From Skermania piniformis (GTDB taxonomy: Bacteria > Actinomycetota > Actinomycetes > Mycobacteriales > Mycobacteriaceae), in NCBI RefSeq assembly GCF_019285775.1, contig NZ_CP079105.1:1550001-1614000 (forward strand): a DNA stretch of 64,000 bases. Direction: 5' to 3'. Below, piece by piece: positions 9,197 to 18,092 of the stretch. Position 1 is the first letter of the stretch. Every line of letters starts with the position of its first letter. Made by a program: the position numbers and the translations under genes. The notes beneath the pieces were generated by a model. That model did not search any database. It was not told where the DNA came from and saw nothing but the letters and a program-made list of their open reading frames with translations.

Positions 9197-10270
9197 CATC
9201 GTACAGGCGTGCAACCACGGATCTCGCGACGTTCGATATTGCTCGGCGGAGCCGCCATGGTCGCTGCAGCGTGCGCAAAACCGGAGCTGAAACGGAATCG
9301 TGGCAATTCTGTGGCAATGCTGATTCCCAATCGGCAGCTCACCATCAGCCGCGAGTTGGCGGCCGGTTACGAGGCGGGAGCCGGTCAGGTACCCGGGATC
9401 TCCCCGTTTGTCGACGGCCCGGATTCCGCGGACGCTACCCGCGCGGTCGAGATCTTCAATCGACTCGCTCGAACCTCACCTGCCGGCGTGTCGTTCTTCA
9501 ATCTTTATTCGGAATTGTTCGAGGAGCTACCCGATGCGGCTGCGGCCGGAGTGCCGTTGATCGCGGTAGCCAACCCGGTCTCCGATACCAATGTGGTCAC
9601 ACTGTTCGTCGGCAACGACAATTACGACATCGGCCGAGTGCTGGCGCGGACGGTGCTCGACCAGCTCGGCCCGTGGACCCGGACCGGCAAGGTCGTGCTC
9701 GGTACCCCGGTCCCCGGGGCCTCGGTGTTCGACCTGCGGGTCAGTGGCATCCGCCGGGAGATCGCCGCGTTGCGGCCGGATATGACGGTGCTCGGTCCGT
9801 TCGATTCCAAATCCGACCCGCTGGCGAACCGGGCAGCGTGGTCGGTGCTGGTCGAGGCGCACCGGGATGCCGTCGCGTTCATCGGTGCCGGCGACGTCGA
9901 TTCGTTCACCCTGGGGCAGTTGCGGCTGGAGCGAGACGGGATGTGGCGGGCCGGGGCGTTCAGCCTGGACCCACGCATACTCGACTGGATCGCCGCGGGC
10001 GATCTGGTCACCGTCTCGCCCGAACATTTCCTGCAAGGGGCGATCGCCGGCCAGTTGCAGGCCGAGTGCGCGGCGGGCCACCGAGATCTGCCGCGCGGCT
10101 GGGTCTATGTTCCGGGACGGGTCGTCACCAGCGAGAACGTCGCCGCGATCCGAGCCCGCCAGGAGTCGGACCGGGACTTGCGGGTGAACTTGCTGCCACA
10201 GTCGAGCGCGATCGTGGCGGACCTCGACGCACACCTACGACCACTCGACTCGATCCGGTCGAGTCGCTGA
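9194..10270 (+). CDS. Tat-type lipoprotein with periplasmic sugar-binding-like fold
   Basis: A 358-residue exported protein. The N-terminus carries a twin-arginine motif (SRRSILL, Arg12-Arg13), a hydrophobic stretch and a lipobox-like cysteine (AMVAAAC, Cys27), so it is probably a Tat-exported lipoprotein. The mature part looks like a type-I periplasmic binding protein: beta-strand/loop patterns AMLIPNRQ, GVPLIAVANP, DNYDIGRVLARTVLDQL, VAFIGAGDVDSF, plus a C-terminal VYVPGRVVTSENV. No ABC permease or ATPase gene is nearby, which argues for a sensing rather than a transport role. GTG at 9194 is chosen for the leaderless-type promoter; GTG at 9209 would also retain the whole signal. The ligand is unknown. 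Confidence 0.75.
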   Translation: MHRTGVQPRISRRSILLGGAAMVAAACAKPELKRNRGNSVAMLIPNRQLTISRELAAGYEAGAGQVPGISPFVDGPDSADATRAVEIFNRLARTSPAGVSFFNLYSELFEELPDAAAAGVPLIAVANPVSDTNVVTLFVGNDNYDIGRVLARTVLDQLGPWTRTGKVVLGTPVPGASVFDLRVSGIRREIAALRPDMTVLGPFDSKSDPLANRAAWSVLVEAHRDAVAFIGAGDVDSFTLGQLRLERDGMWRAGAFSLDPRILDWIAAGDLVTVSPEHFLQGAIAGQLQAECAAGHRDLPRGWVYVPGRVVTSENVAAIRARQESDRDLRVNLLPQSSAIVADLDAHLRPLDSIRSSR

Positions 10271-10305
10271 CCCGTTCGCCGGCCGACAGTCGTCGGCAGG
10301 TTTTA

Positions 10306-10322
10306 GTGTTACTGTCATACAC
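10306..10322. promoter_or_regulatory. Imperfect palindrome upstream of the diiron oxygenase operon
   Basis: GTGTTAC-TGT-CATACAC, with 5 of 7 arm positions complementary, lies 70 bases before the oxygenase start, in the most AT-rich part of the intergenic region. It has the size and position of a TetR-type operator overlapping a promoter. No matching regulator gene is adjacent. Confidence 0.35.
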
Positions 10323-10391
10323 AGAAAGGTGTTGCCGAGCGACGCCGATCGAGACCCGGGACATAGGCGTCCCGTGGCTGGAGAGGACACG

Positions 10392-11411
10392 ATGACCATG
10401 CTGGACGAGGCGGGGTCGGTTGCCGGGTCGGTCGACGCCGGCACCGGCGAGACCTACGAAGAACTGCTTGCCCGATTGGTCGAGGGGTCGCGGCACCGCA
10501 GCTTCGATCCCTACCGGGATATCGATTGGGACGCACCCGAATTCCAGGTCCGCCCGAACGATCCACGGTGGATCCTGCCCGACGCCGACCCGCTGGGCCG
10601 ACACCCGTGGTACCGGGCACTGCCGCAGGACCGGCAGATCGCGATCGGCATGTACCGGCAGGCGAACGTCGCGAAGGTGGGGCTGCTGTTCGAGCAGGTG
10701 CTGATCCGCGGCTTCATGACGTACCTGTCGACCCTGCCGAACGGCTCGCCGGAGTTCGGTTACGCCACGCACGAGGTCATCGAGGAGTGCAACCACACCC
10801 TGATGTTCCAGGAGTTGGTGAACCGCAGCGGAGTCGACGTGCCCGGCTTCGGTCCGGTCATGCGTCGGCTTGCGCCACTGCTCGGGGTTGCCGCCTGGCC
10901 GATGCCGTCGGTCTTCTTCATGGGCGTGCTGGGGGGAGAGGAGCCGATCGATCACATCCAGAAGACCTACCTGCGCTCGGACACCACCGATTACCACCCG
11001 ATCATCAAGAACGTCATGCGGATCCACGTGGCCGAAGAAGCGCGGCACATCTCGTTCGCGCACGAGTTCCTGCGCCGGCACGTGCCGGAGAACGGCCCGG
11101 TCGGCCGGTTCCTGCTCTCGTTGGCCTACCCGGTGATCATGCGGGTGCTGTGCGATGTGATCGTGATTCCGCCGCGGGAGTTCTTCACCGAGTTCGACAT
11201 TCCGGACTCGGTTCGTAAGGAGCTGTTCTGGAACTCGCCCGATTCCCGCGCCACCCTGGCCGGCTACTTCGCCGACGTCCGGATGCTCGGCGCCGAGCTG
11301 GGTCTGATGAATCCGGTGGCCGAGCTGCTCTGGCGGGGGCTGCGGATCGCCGGCCGGCCGGCCCGGTTCCGCAGCGAACCCGAGCGCACGCCGCTCGTGC
11401 TGGCGAGCTGA
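10392..11411 (+). CDS. Diiron oxygenase, AurF/PF11583-like
   Basis: A 339-residue predicted non-haem diiron enzyme. Metal-binding signatures are visible as ExxxH at Glu131-His135 (EECNH) and ExxRH at Glu215-His219 (EEARH), with further acidic residues in the preceding helix. The family contains the p-aminobenzoate N-oxygenase AurF and many uncharacterised actinobacterial members that oxidise amines or act as desaturase-like hydroxylases; the substrate cannot be predicted. The ATG at 10392 is preceded by GGAGAGGA. The ferredoxin/reductase gene starts 8 bases after its stop, so the pair probably forms an oxygenase with its own electron supply. Confidence 0.82.
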   Translation: MTMLDEAGSVAGSVDAGTGETYEELLARLVEGSRHRSFDPYRDIDWDAPEFQVRPNDPRWILPDADPLGRHPWYRALPQDRQIAIGMYRQANVAKVGLLFEQVLIRGFMTYLSTLPNGSPEFGYATHEVIEECNHTLMFQELVNRSGVDVPGFGPVMRRLAPLLGVAAWPMPSVFFMGVLGGEEPIDHIQKTYLRSDTTDYHPIIKNVMRIHVAEEARHISFAHEFLRRHVPENGPVGRFLLSLAYPVIMRVLCDVIVIPPREFFTEFDIPDSVRKELFWNSPDSRATLAGYFADVRMLGAELGLMNPVAELLWRGLRIAGRPARFRSEPERTPLVLAS

Positions 11412-11418
11412 GTACGTC

Positions 11419-13083
11419 GTGCCACACGTTGTCACCCAGTCGTGTTGCAGCGACGCCTCGTGCGTGTACGCCTGCCCGGTCAACTGTATCCATCCGACGC
11501 CGGACGAGCCGGGCTTCGCGACCGCCGAAATGCTGTACGTGGATCCGGCAACCTGCGTCGACTGCGGCGCGTGCATCACCGCCTGCCCGGTGGGCGCGAT
11601 CGTGCCGCACGCTCGACTCCGGCCGGATCAGCAGAACTACCTGGAGCTGAACGCCGATTTCTACGCGAGCGGCGCCGGCCCCGGGCCGAGCGAGCGCCCG
11701 TTACTCGCACCGATGATCACCTCGACCGCGGCGGTGCGACCCGACCTGGGGCCGCTGCGGGTGGCGGTCGTGGGCTCCGGTCCGGCCGGGATGTATGCCG
11801 CCGACGAAGTGTTGCGCCAGACCGGTGCGCAGGTCGACGTGTTCGACCGGCTGCCGATGCCGTACGGACTGGTCCGCTCCGGCGTCGCGCCGGATCACCC
11901 GCAGACCAAGCAGGTCACCGACCTGTTCGAGCTGATCGCCCGGGAGCCGGGTTTCGAGTTCTTTCTCAACGTCGAGGTGGGTCGCGATCTGGACCACGCC
12001 GAGCTGCTACCGCACTACCACGCCGTGGTCTACGCGGTCGGTGCGGCCGCCGACCGGCGGCTCGACGTTCCGGGCGCAGATCTGCCCGGCGTCGGATCGG
12101 CGACCGAGTTCGTCGGCTGGTACAACGGCCACCCCGATCATCAGCACCATCGGTTCGACCTGTCCGGAAACCGGGCGGTGATCGTCGGCAACGGCAACGT
12201 GGCGCTCGACGTGGCCCGCATTCTGCTCGCCGACCGAGATCGGCTGGCCGGTACCGATATCACCCGCGCCGCCCTGGCCGCGCTGCGTGCCGGCACCATC
12301 GGTGAGGTCGTGTTGCTCGGCCGGCGTGGTCCGGCGGACTCCGCCTTCACCGTGCCGGAACTGGCCGGGCTGATCGCCTGCCCGGATTTCGACGTGGTGG
12401 TGGACCGGTCCGGCGGGCCGGCCCCGGACCCGGCAGCGCCCGAGCTGTCCTTCGCGGCCCGGCACAAGCTCGCGCTGTTGGCCGGCCTACCCGACCTCGC
12501 CGACGCGGTACCCGATCGCAAGCGGGTGGTCCTGCGGTACGGGCGGACGACCCGAGCGATCCACGGACCGGGGTATGTCGACGAGATCGAGACCGAACCC
12601 ACACCGGGCACCGACGGCCGGGTCGAGAAGATAGCCACAAGATTGCTACTGACCTCGATCGGCTATCACGGCCGGCCGGTTCCGGGCCTGCCGTTCGACC
12701 CGGCACGCGGCATCGTGCCGAACCGGGCGGGCCGGGTCGAGGGGACTGCCGGCGCCTACGTCACCGGCTGGATCAAGCGCGGCCCGTCGGGGTTCGTCGG
12801 GACGAACAAGAGCTGTGCCCACGAAACCCTGCAGACGCTGGTCGCCGACTTCAACGCCGGCCGATTGGCCAGGCCAGCGCAGTCGGCGGCGCAGTTGAGC
12901 CGGCTGGTCGCGGCGCGCCGGCCGGATCGTCTGGACAGTGCCGGGTGGGCTCGACTGGACGCGGCCGAGCGGCAGCGCGGCCGCGAGCTGGGCTGTATCC
13001 GAGACAAGATCACCGAGGTCGATCAGGCGGTGCAGATCGCCGCGGCGCAGTCCCGGAAAGGGCTACTCGGTTTCGTTCGCTGA
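11419..13083 (+). CDS. fprB: Ferredoxin-NADP reductase with N-terminal ferredoxin domain (FprB type)
   Basis: A 554-residue electron-transfer flavoprotein. The first ~70 residues are a bacterial-type ferredoxin with two cysteine clusters: Cys9/10-x4-Cys15-x3-CysPro-x2-Cys23, then CysValAspCysGlyAlaCys-x3-CysPro near residues 45-55. The remainder is an adrenodoxin-reductase-like FAD/NADPH protein: GSGPAG near residue 118, PYGLVRSGVAPDHPQTK, and the NADPH motif GNGNVALDVARIL. The same fusion is known as FprB in mycobacteria. The start is a GTG at 11419, 8 bases after the diiron oxygenase stop, which makes this the likely redox partner of that oxygenase. Confidence 0.9.
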   Translation: MPHVVTQSCCSDASCVYACPVNCIHPTPDEPGFATAEMLYVDPATCVDCGACITACPVGAIVPHARLRPDQQNYLELNADFYASGAGPGPSERPLLAPMITSTAAVRPDLGPLRVAVVGSGPAGMYAADEVLRQTGAQVDVFDRLPMPYGLVRSGVAPDHPQTKQVTDLFELIAREPGFEFFLNVEVGRDLDHAELLPHYHAVVYAVGAAADRRLDVPGADLPGVGSATEFVGWYNGHPDHQHHRFDLSGNRAVIVGNGNVALDVARILLADRDRLAGTDITRAALAALRAGTIGEVVLLGRRGPADSAFTVPELAGLIACPDFDVVVDRSGGPAPDPAAPELSFAARHKLALLAGLPDLADAVPDRKRVVLRYGRTTRAIHGPGYVDEIETEPTPGTDGRVEKIATRLLLTSIGYHGRPVPGLPFDPARGIVPNRAGRVEGTAGAYVTGWIKRGPSGFVGTNKSCAHETLQTLVADFNAGRLARPAQSAAQLSRLVAARRPDRLDSAGWARLDAAERQRGRELGCIRDKITEVDQAVQIAAAQSRKGLLGFVR

Positions 13084-13158
13084 GCGGGCGCGGGAGCGCC
13101 GGTGTGCGGGTACGGTAGCCGGGTCGGGAAGTCTCGGATGGAGTTCTGCACGTACGTC

Positions 13159-13491
13159 ATGACCGAAACAGCACACACCGCAGCCGATCGTCGACCGCCG
13201 GCCGATCGATCACCGATGTCGGTTCACGAACCGATTCGGTACCTGAACCGAACCCAGTTCGCCGAGCGACTCGGCGTCGTGCCCGGGGCGTTGAGCCGCT
13301 ACAAGTTGCCCGAACCCGACGTGATCGTCGGGCCGATCGACGAAGCCGGCGGAGTGTCCCGCGGCGGGGTCCGCGGCTGGACCGTCGAGACGGTCGAGCA
13401 CTACATCGCCAACCGACCGGGCCGCGGCTCGCGCACCGACCTTCGGTCCCGATTCGTGGCTCGGTCAGCGGACGAGCAGTGCCACCGGTAA
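13159..13491 (+). CDS. Small helix-turn-helix DNA-binding protein
   Basis: Up to 110 residues. The recognisable core is an AlpA/excisionase-like helix-turn-helix (RYLNRTQFAERLGVVPGALSRYKLPEP) followed by a wing-like stretch with WTVETVEHYIANRPGRG. Similar short proteins are conserved in nocardiae and mycobacteria, but I know of no assigned target. The start is uncertain: ATG at 13159 or ATG at 13216 (MSVHEP), the latter beginning at the conserved part; neither has a clear ribosome-binding site. Its last 27 bases overlap the convergent treY gene, so its final ~9 residues may be recent. A regulatory role for the neighbouring tre genes is possible but unproven. Confidence 0.72.
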   Translation: MTETAHTAADRRPPADRSPMSVHEPIRYLNRTQFAERLGVVPGALSRYKLPEPDVIVGPIDEAGGVSRGGVRGWTVETVEHYIANRPGRGSRTDLRSRFVARSADEQCHR

Positions 13492-15819
13492 TCCGGCCAG
13501 CAGCTCGCCGGCCGGTACGGTGCCGGAGAAGCGACGGCCGCTGATCCGGTCGATCCAGGTCGCGTCCGGCAGCGTGAGCGCGGTGTCGGCCCAGCCACCG
13601 TCGGCCAGTCCGACGGTGTGCCGGGCCGCCACCGCCACCACGTCCGGTTCCGCGCCGGGCTGCCCGCGGCCGAACGCGACAACGCGGTGCGCATGCCGCC
13701 CGGTCGCGTGCAGCGGCCGGTAGGTACCCCCGACGAAGCTGGCCGGTCGGTCCCGGCGCAACCACAGGGCGTGCGCGGTGATCCACAGTTTCGCGGCGCC
13801 GGTGCCGTCCAGCGCGGGTGTCTCGTCCAGGGTGTGCAGCAGCCGGATCCGCGCGGCGAAGTCGACCGGGCGCCGGTTGTCCGGGTCGACCAGCGAGTCG
13901 TCCCAGAGCTCGGTGCCCTGGTACACGTCCGGAATTCCGGGTCCGGCCAGCTGCAGCAGCTTCTGGGCGAGTGCGTCGGACCAGCCGTGCGGCGCGATCT
14001 CGTCGACCAGCTCACCGATCGCCGCGCCGACCGGACCGTCCACGACGGCGTCGATCCATTCCTGCAACGACCACTCGAAGTCGTTGTCCACCCGCTCCCA
14101 CGAGGTTCGTGCCCCCGACTCGCGAGCTGCCTTCTCCGCGTAGGCATGCAGTCGCTCGCGCAGGTCGGTGTCCGGGGCACCGCCGACCGGCCACACCCCG
14201 ACCATGTTCTGCAACAGGAACAGTCCCATTCCGGGATCCGGGCAGGGGGTGCCCAGGTGCCAGGCGAGCACCAGCGCCGACCACCGTTCGGCGATCTGCG
14301 ACAGCACCCCGATCCGGGCCCGGACATCTTCGCTGCGCTTGGTGTCGTGCGTGCCGAGCGTGGTCATGCTCGCCGGCCAGTACCGCGCGCGGACCGCGTT
14401 GGCCTGGTGGAAGTCGTTGAGCGAGCGGCCGAATCGACCCGGATCGCCGCCGACTTCCTGCAACGACACCAGTCGTGCCGCACGGTAGTAGACGCTGTCC
14501 TCGACGGCCTTCGCCGTCACCGCACCGCACACCTGGTTGAACCGGACGGCGGCCACCCCACCGCCGGCGAGCGCCTCGATCACCACGCCGAGCGGGTCGG
14601 CGAGCCCGGGATTGTCGGCGGTGAGATCAGCGATCACGGCGCCGAGCAGCTCGGTCAGCGGGGCGTAGTCGACCCGGTACACCGGGATTGCGGCGAGCAG
14701 CTCGACGACCGCTGCGGCCAGCGTCGGCCGGTCGATCGGGGTCGTCGATTCGAGCTCGATCGCGGTCACCAGACGGCGTACGTCGGGACCGAGGATGGTC
14801 TGCGCGACCACCCGTTTGGCCCGCTGCTCTGCCTCGTGGAACCAGCCGGCATCGCCGGAGCCACCGACGAGGTGGTGCGACAGTTCGGAGAGCGCCGGTT
14901 CGCCCGCCGGATCGATCAGCACACCGCCGTAGTCGGCGAGTGCGTCGTAGCCGGTGGTGCCGTCGATCGGCAGGGTGCGGTCCAGCGGTTCCCGGGCGCC
15001 GAGCACCTTCTCGATCACCAACAGCCGGGGTCCGATCAGCTCGCGCAGCCGCCGCAGGTAACCGGCCGGGTCGGCGAGACCGTCCGGGTGGTCGACTCGC
15101 ACCCCGTCGATCAGGTCGTGGGTGCACCATGCGGCGAGCTCACTGTGGGTCGCGGCGAAGACGACCGGGTTCTCCTGTCGGATCCCGGCCAGCTCGTTCA
15201 CCGCGAAGAACCGGCGGTAGGTGGCCACCCCGGATTCCCCGTTGACCAGCCGGTAATGCTGCCGATCGTGGATTCGCAGCGGATGGTCGTTGTCGGTTCC
15301 GTCGGCGATCGGGAAGCGCAGCTCGCCGAAGGCCAGCATCGGTTCGTCGCCGCTGCGGTCCACGGTCATCGCGCCCGGGTCGGTGTCGTTGCGCAGCACC
15401 GGAAGTGCGATCCGGCCGCCGGAGCCGTTGTCCGGGCTCCAGTCGATGTCGAAGTAGCCGGCGTACTCGGAGTCCCGGCCGTACTTGAGTACGTGCCACC
15501 ACCAGCGGTTCTGCCGCGGGTCGGCCACCCCGACGTGATTCGGCACGATGTCGACCACCAGGCCCATGTCGCGACTACGTAGCTCGTCGGCGAGCGCCCG
15601 GAGCGCCGTTCGTCCACCCAGGTCCGGGTTCACCGTGGTCGGGTCGGTGATGTCGTAGCCGTGCGTCGAGCCGCGGGTCGAGGTGAGCACAGGCGACAGG
15701 TAGACGTGGGTTACCCCCAGCTGGTGCAGGTACTCGACCGTCCTGCGGGCGTCGGCCAGGGTGAACCGATCACCGCGCAGCTGCAATCGATACGTGCTGC
15801 GGACCGGCAGGATCGCCAT
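13465..15819 (-). CDS. treY: Malto-oligosyltrehalose synthase
   Basis: Intramolecular transglucosylation of the reducing end of maltodextrins to a trehalose unit, in the TreXYZ pathway; cytoplasmic. The 784-residue length is normal for TreY. GH13 signatures: HVYLSPVLTSTRGSTHGYD at residues ~40-56, DIVPNHVGV, GVRVDHPDGL with the nucleophile Asp near residue 241, LVIEKVL with the catalytic Glu near 268, and TLGTHDTKRSEDVRARI. The ATG at 15819 follows the treX stop by a single base, so treX and treY are translationally linked in one transcript. The 3' end overlaps the small helix-turn-helix gene on the other strand. Confidence 0.96.
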   Translation of the reverse strand: MAILPVRSTYRLQLRGDRFTLADARRTVEYLHQLGVTHVYLSPVLTSTRGSTHGYDITDPTTVNPDLGGRTALRALADELRSRDMGLVVDIVPNHVGVADPRQNRWWWHVLKYGRDSEYAGYFDIDWSPDNGSGGRIALPVLRNDTDPGAMTVDRSGDEPMLAFGELRFPIADGTDNDHPLRIHDRQHYRLVNGESGVATYRRFFAVNELAGIRQENPVVFAATHSELAAWCTHDLIDGVRVDHPDGLADPAGYLRRLRELIGPRLLVIEKVLGAREPLDRTLPIDGTTGYDALADYGGVLIDPAGEPALSELSHHLVGGSGDAGWFHEAEQRAKRVVAQTILGPDVRRLVTAIELESTTPIDRPTLAAAVVELLAAIPVYRVDYAPLTELLGAVIADLTADNPGLADPLGVVIEALAGGGVAAVRFNQVCGAVTAKAVEDSVYYRAARLVSLQEVGGDPGRFGRSLNDFHQANAVRARYWPASMTTLGTHDTKRSEDVRARIGVLSQIAERWSALVLAWHLGTPCPDPGMGLFLLQNMVGVWPVGGAPDTDLRERLHAYAEKAARESGARTSWERVDNDFEWSLQEWIDAVVDGPVGAAIGELVDEIAPHGWSDALAQKLLQLAGPGIPDVYQGTELWDDSLVDPDNRRPVDFAARIRLLHTLDETPALDGTGAAKLWITAHALWLRRDRPASFVGGTYRPLHATGRHAHRVVAFGRGQPGAEPDVVAVAARHTVGLADGGWADTALTLPDATWIDRISGRRFSGTVPAGELLAGLPVALLVR

Positions 15820-15820
15820 C

Positions 15821-17941
15821 TCAGCTCGCCTGGAGCACGACGAGTGAGCGGGCGGCCACCGAGATCGGATCGCCGGGTGCGCGTGCCGGGTCGTCTCGGC
15901 CGTGGGGCGCCGCGGTGTCCAGCGCTACCGCCCAGCGATCGCCGTAGTCCGGTCCGGGCACGGTGAAGTCCAGGTCGGTGTCGTGCGCGTTGAACAACAA
16001 CAGGAACGAGCTGTCACGTACCCGCTCACCCCGACTGTCCGGCTCCCGGATGCCCTCCCCGTTGAGGAATACGGTCAGCGACTTGCCGAATCCGCTGTCC
16101 CAGTCCTCGATCGTCATCTCGTGTCCGGCCGGGGTGAGCCAGGCGATATCGCTGGCCTGCTGCGGGGATCGGGTCGGCTTGCCGTCGAAGAACCGGCGGC
16201 GCCGGAACACCGGATGCTCGGTCCGCAACGCGATCACCTTCCGGGTGAAATCCAGCAGGTCGGCGTTCTCCTCGGCCATGTCCCAATCGATCCAGGACAG
16301 CGGCGAATCCTGGCAGTAGACGTTGTTGTTGCCGAATTGGGTGCGGCCCAGTTCGTCACCGTGCGCCAGCATCGGCGTGCCCTGCGACAGGAACAACGTG
16401 GCCAAGATGTTGCGGCTCTGCCGGGCACGCAGCTCCAGAATCGCGGGATCGTCGGTCGGCCCTTCCACCCCACAATTCCACGAGCGGTTGTGGCTCTCCC
16501 CGTCGCGGTTGTCCTCGCCGTTGGCGAGGTTGTGCTTCTCGTTGTACGACACCAGGTCGCGCAAGGTGAACCCGTCGTGGGCGATGACGAAGTTGATGCT
16601 GGCGCCGGGGCGCCGGCCGGTGGGGGCGTAGAGGTCGCTCGACCCGGTGAACCGGGACGCGAACTCGCCCAAGGTCGCCGGCTCACCCCGCCAGTAGTCG
16701 CGCACGGTGTCGCGGTACTTGCCGTTCCATTCGGTCCACAGCGGCGGAAAGTTGCCTACCTGGTAGCCGCCCTCGCCGACATCCCACGGCTCGGCGATCA
16801 ACTTCACCTGGCTGACCACCGGATCCTGCTGGACCAGGTCGAAGAAGGCGGACAGTCGATCCACGTCGTGCAGTTCGCGGGCCAGGGTCGATGCCAGGTC
16901 GAACCGGAAGCCGTCGACGTGCATCTCCAGGATCCAGTACCGCAGCGAATCCATGATCAGCTGCAGCGTGTGTGGATGCCGGACGTTGAGGCTGTTGCCG
17001 GTGCCGGTGTAATCCATGTAGTGCTCGGGGTCGCCGTCGACCAGCCGGTAGTAGGCGCTGTTGTCGATCCCGCGGAAGCCGATGGTCGGACCCAGGTGGT
17101 TGCCCTCGGCGGTGTGGTTGTACACCACATCGAGGATCACTTCGATCCCGGCGGCGTGGAAGGCACGAACCATCGCCTTGAACTCGGAGACCGCGCCGGG
17201 TGCCTTCTTGGTCGCGGCGTACGCGTGGTGGGGGGCCAGGAAGCCGAAGGTGTTGTAGCCCCAGTAGTTGCGCAGGCCTTGATCGAGCAGCCGCTGGTCC
17301 TGCAGGAACTGATGGACCGGCATCAGTTCGATCGCCGTCACCCCGAGCCGATGCAGATGGTCGATGACCACCGGATGGGCCAGGCCGGCATAGGTGCCGC
17401 GCAGTCCCGGGGGGATACCGGGGTGGGTTTGGGTCATCCCTTTGACGTGTGCTTCGTAGATCACCGTCCGGTGATACGGAGTGCGTGGGTGCCGGTCGTG
17501 CGCCCAGTCGAAGTAAGGGTTGATCACCACCGAGGTCATGGTGTGCCCGAGCGAGTCGCGACCGTAGGTGGTCAGCGACTCGTGGCCGTCGAAATCACCG
17601 TCGAACGCTTTCCCGTACGGGTCGACCAGCAGTTTGCTCGGGTCGCAGCGCAGACCTCGGGTCGGCTCGAAAGGCCCGTGCACCCGGAAGCCGTAGCGCT
17701 GGCCGGGGGCGATGGTAGGCAGGTAGGCGTGCCAGACGAATCCGTCGACTTCGTCCAGCGGAACCCGGGTTTCGCGACCGTCCCGCGCGAGTAAACAGAG
17801 CTCGACCTGCTCGGCGACCTCGGAGAAGACCGAGAATTGGGTACCCGCACCGTCGTAGCTGGCGCCGAGCGGATAGGCCTCCCCGGGCCACACGGCCGGG
17901 GGCAGCAGCGGCGGCGCGGACGACAGCTCGGGCTGGGACAT
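15821..17941 (-). CDS. treX: Glycogen debranching enzyme
   Basis: Hydrolyses alpha-1,6 branches of glycogen, supplying linear maltodextrins for TreY and TreZ (also called GlgX). The ATG at 17941 (MSQPELSSAPP) gives 706 residues, the usual length. A longer open frame reaching 18115 adds a low-complexity leader that is antisense to the bioA leader and is rejected. An N-terminal CBM48-like domain (YPLGASYDGAGTQFSVFS) precedes a GH13 barrel with DVVYNHTAEGN near residue 272, GFRFDLAST (nucleophile near 349), LIAEPWDVG (acid/base near 383) and FVIAHDGFTL. A TAGGGT -10-like element lies 8 bases upstream of the ATG. It is the first gene of the treX-treY operon, divergent from bioA. Confidence 0.95.
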   Translation of the reverse strand: MSQPELSSAPPLLPPAVWPGEAYPLGASYDGAGTQFSVFSEVAEQVELCLLARDGRETRVPLDEVDGFVWHAYLPTIAPGQRYGFRVHGPFEPTRGLRCDPSKLLVDPYGKAFDGDFDGHESLTTYGRDSLGHTMTSVVINPYFDWAHDRHPRTPYHRTVIYEAHVKGMTQTHPGIPPGLRGTYAGLAHPVVIDHLHRLGVTAIELMPVHQFLQDQRLLDQGLRNYWGYNTFGFLAPHHAYAATKKAPGAVSEFKAMVRAFHAAGIEVILDVVYNHTAEGNHLGPTIGFRGIDNSAYYRLVDGDPEHYMDYTGTGNSLNVRHPHTLQLIMDSLRYWILEMHVDGFRFDLASTLARELHDVDRLSAFFDLVQQDPVVSQVKLIAEPWDVGEGGYQVGNFPPLWTEWNGKYRDTVRDYWRGEPATLGEFASRFTGSSDLYAPTGRRPGASINFVIAHDGFTLRDLVSYNEKHNLANGEDNRDGESHNRSWNCGVEGPTDDPAILELRARQSRNILATLFLSQGTPMLAHGDELGRTQFGNNNVYCQDSPLSWIDWDMAEENADLLDFTRKVIALRTEHPVFRRRRFFDGKPTRSPQQASDIAWLTPAGHEMTIEDWDSGFGKSLTVFLNGEGIREPDSRGERVRDSSFLLLFNAHDTDLDFTVPGPDYGDRWAVALDTAAPHGRDDPARAPGDPISVAARSLVVLQAS

Positions 17942-18031
17942 AACGCTCAACCCTAGCGAAGGCGGCCGGAATTGCTCGGCGAGCAAAGTGCCCGGCAGCT
18001 GCGGTAACGGCATGCTAGCTTGACCGCGCCT

Positions 18032-18092
18032 CCCGGCGGCGTAGCGGGCCGGAAGGCGGGAAAAACCCGGAAGGTCCGCAACGTGCCGGACC
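18032..18092 (+). promoter_or_regulatory. Hairpin-rich bioA leader
   Basis: Between the likely promoter near 18015 (TAGCTT) and the bioA coding start, three consecutive hairpins can form. These are CCCG(18032-18035)/CGGG(18045-18048), CGGG(18057-18060)-AAAAA-CCCG(18066-18069), and a 6-bp perfect stem GGTCCG(18073-18078)/CGGACC(18087-18092). It does not match a riboswitch class I recognise. High GC makes chance stems likely, but an AAAAA loop and the regular spacing are notable. Confidence 0.35.
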
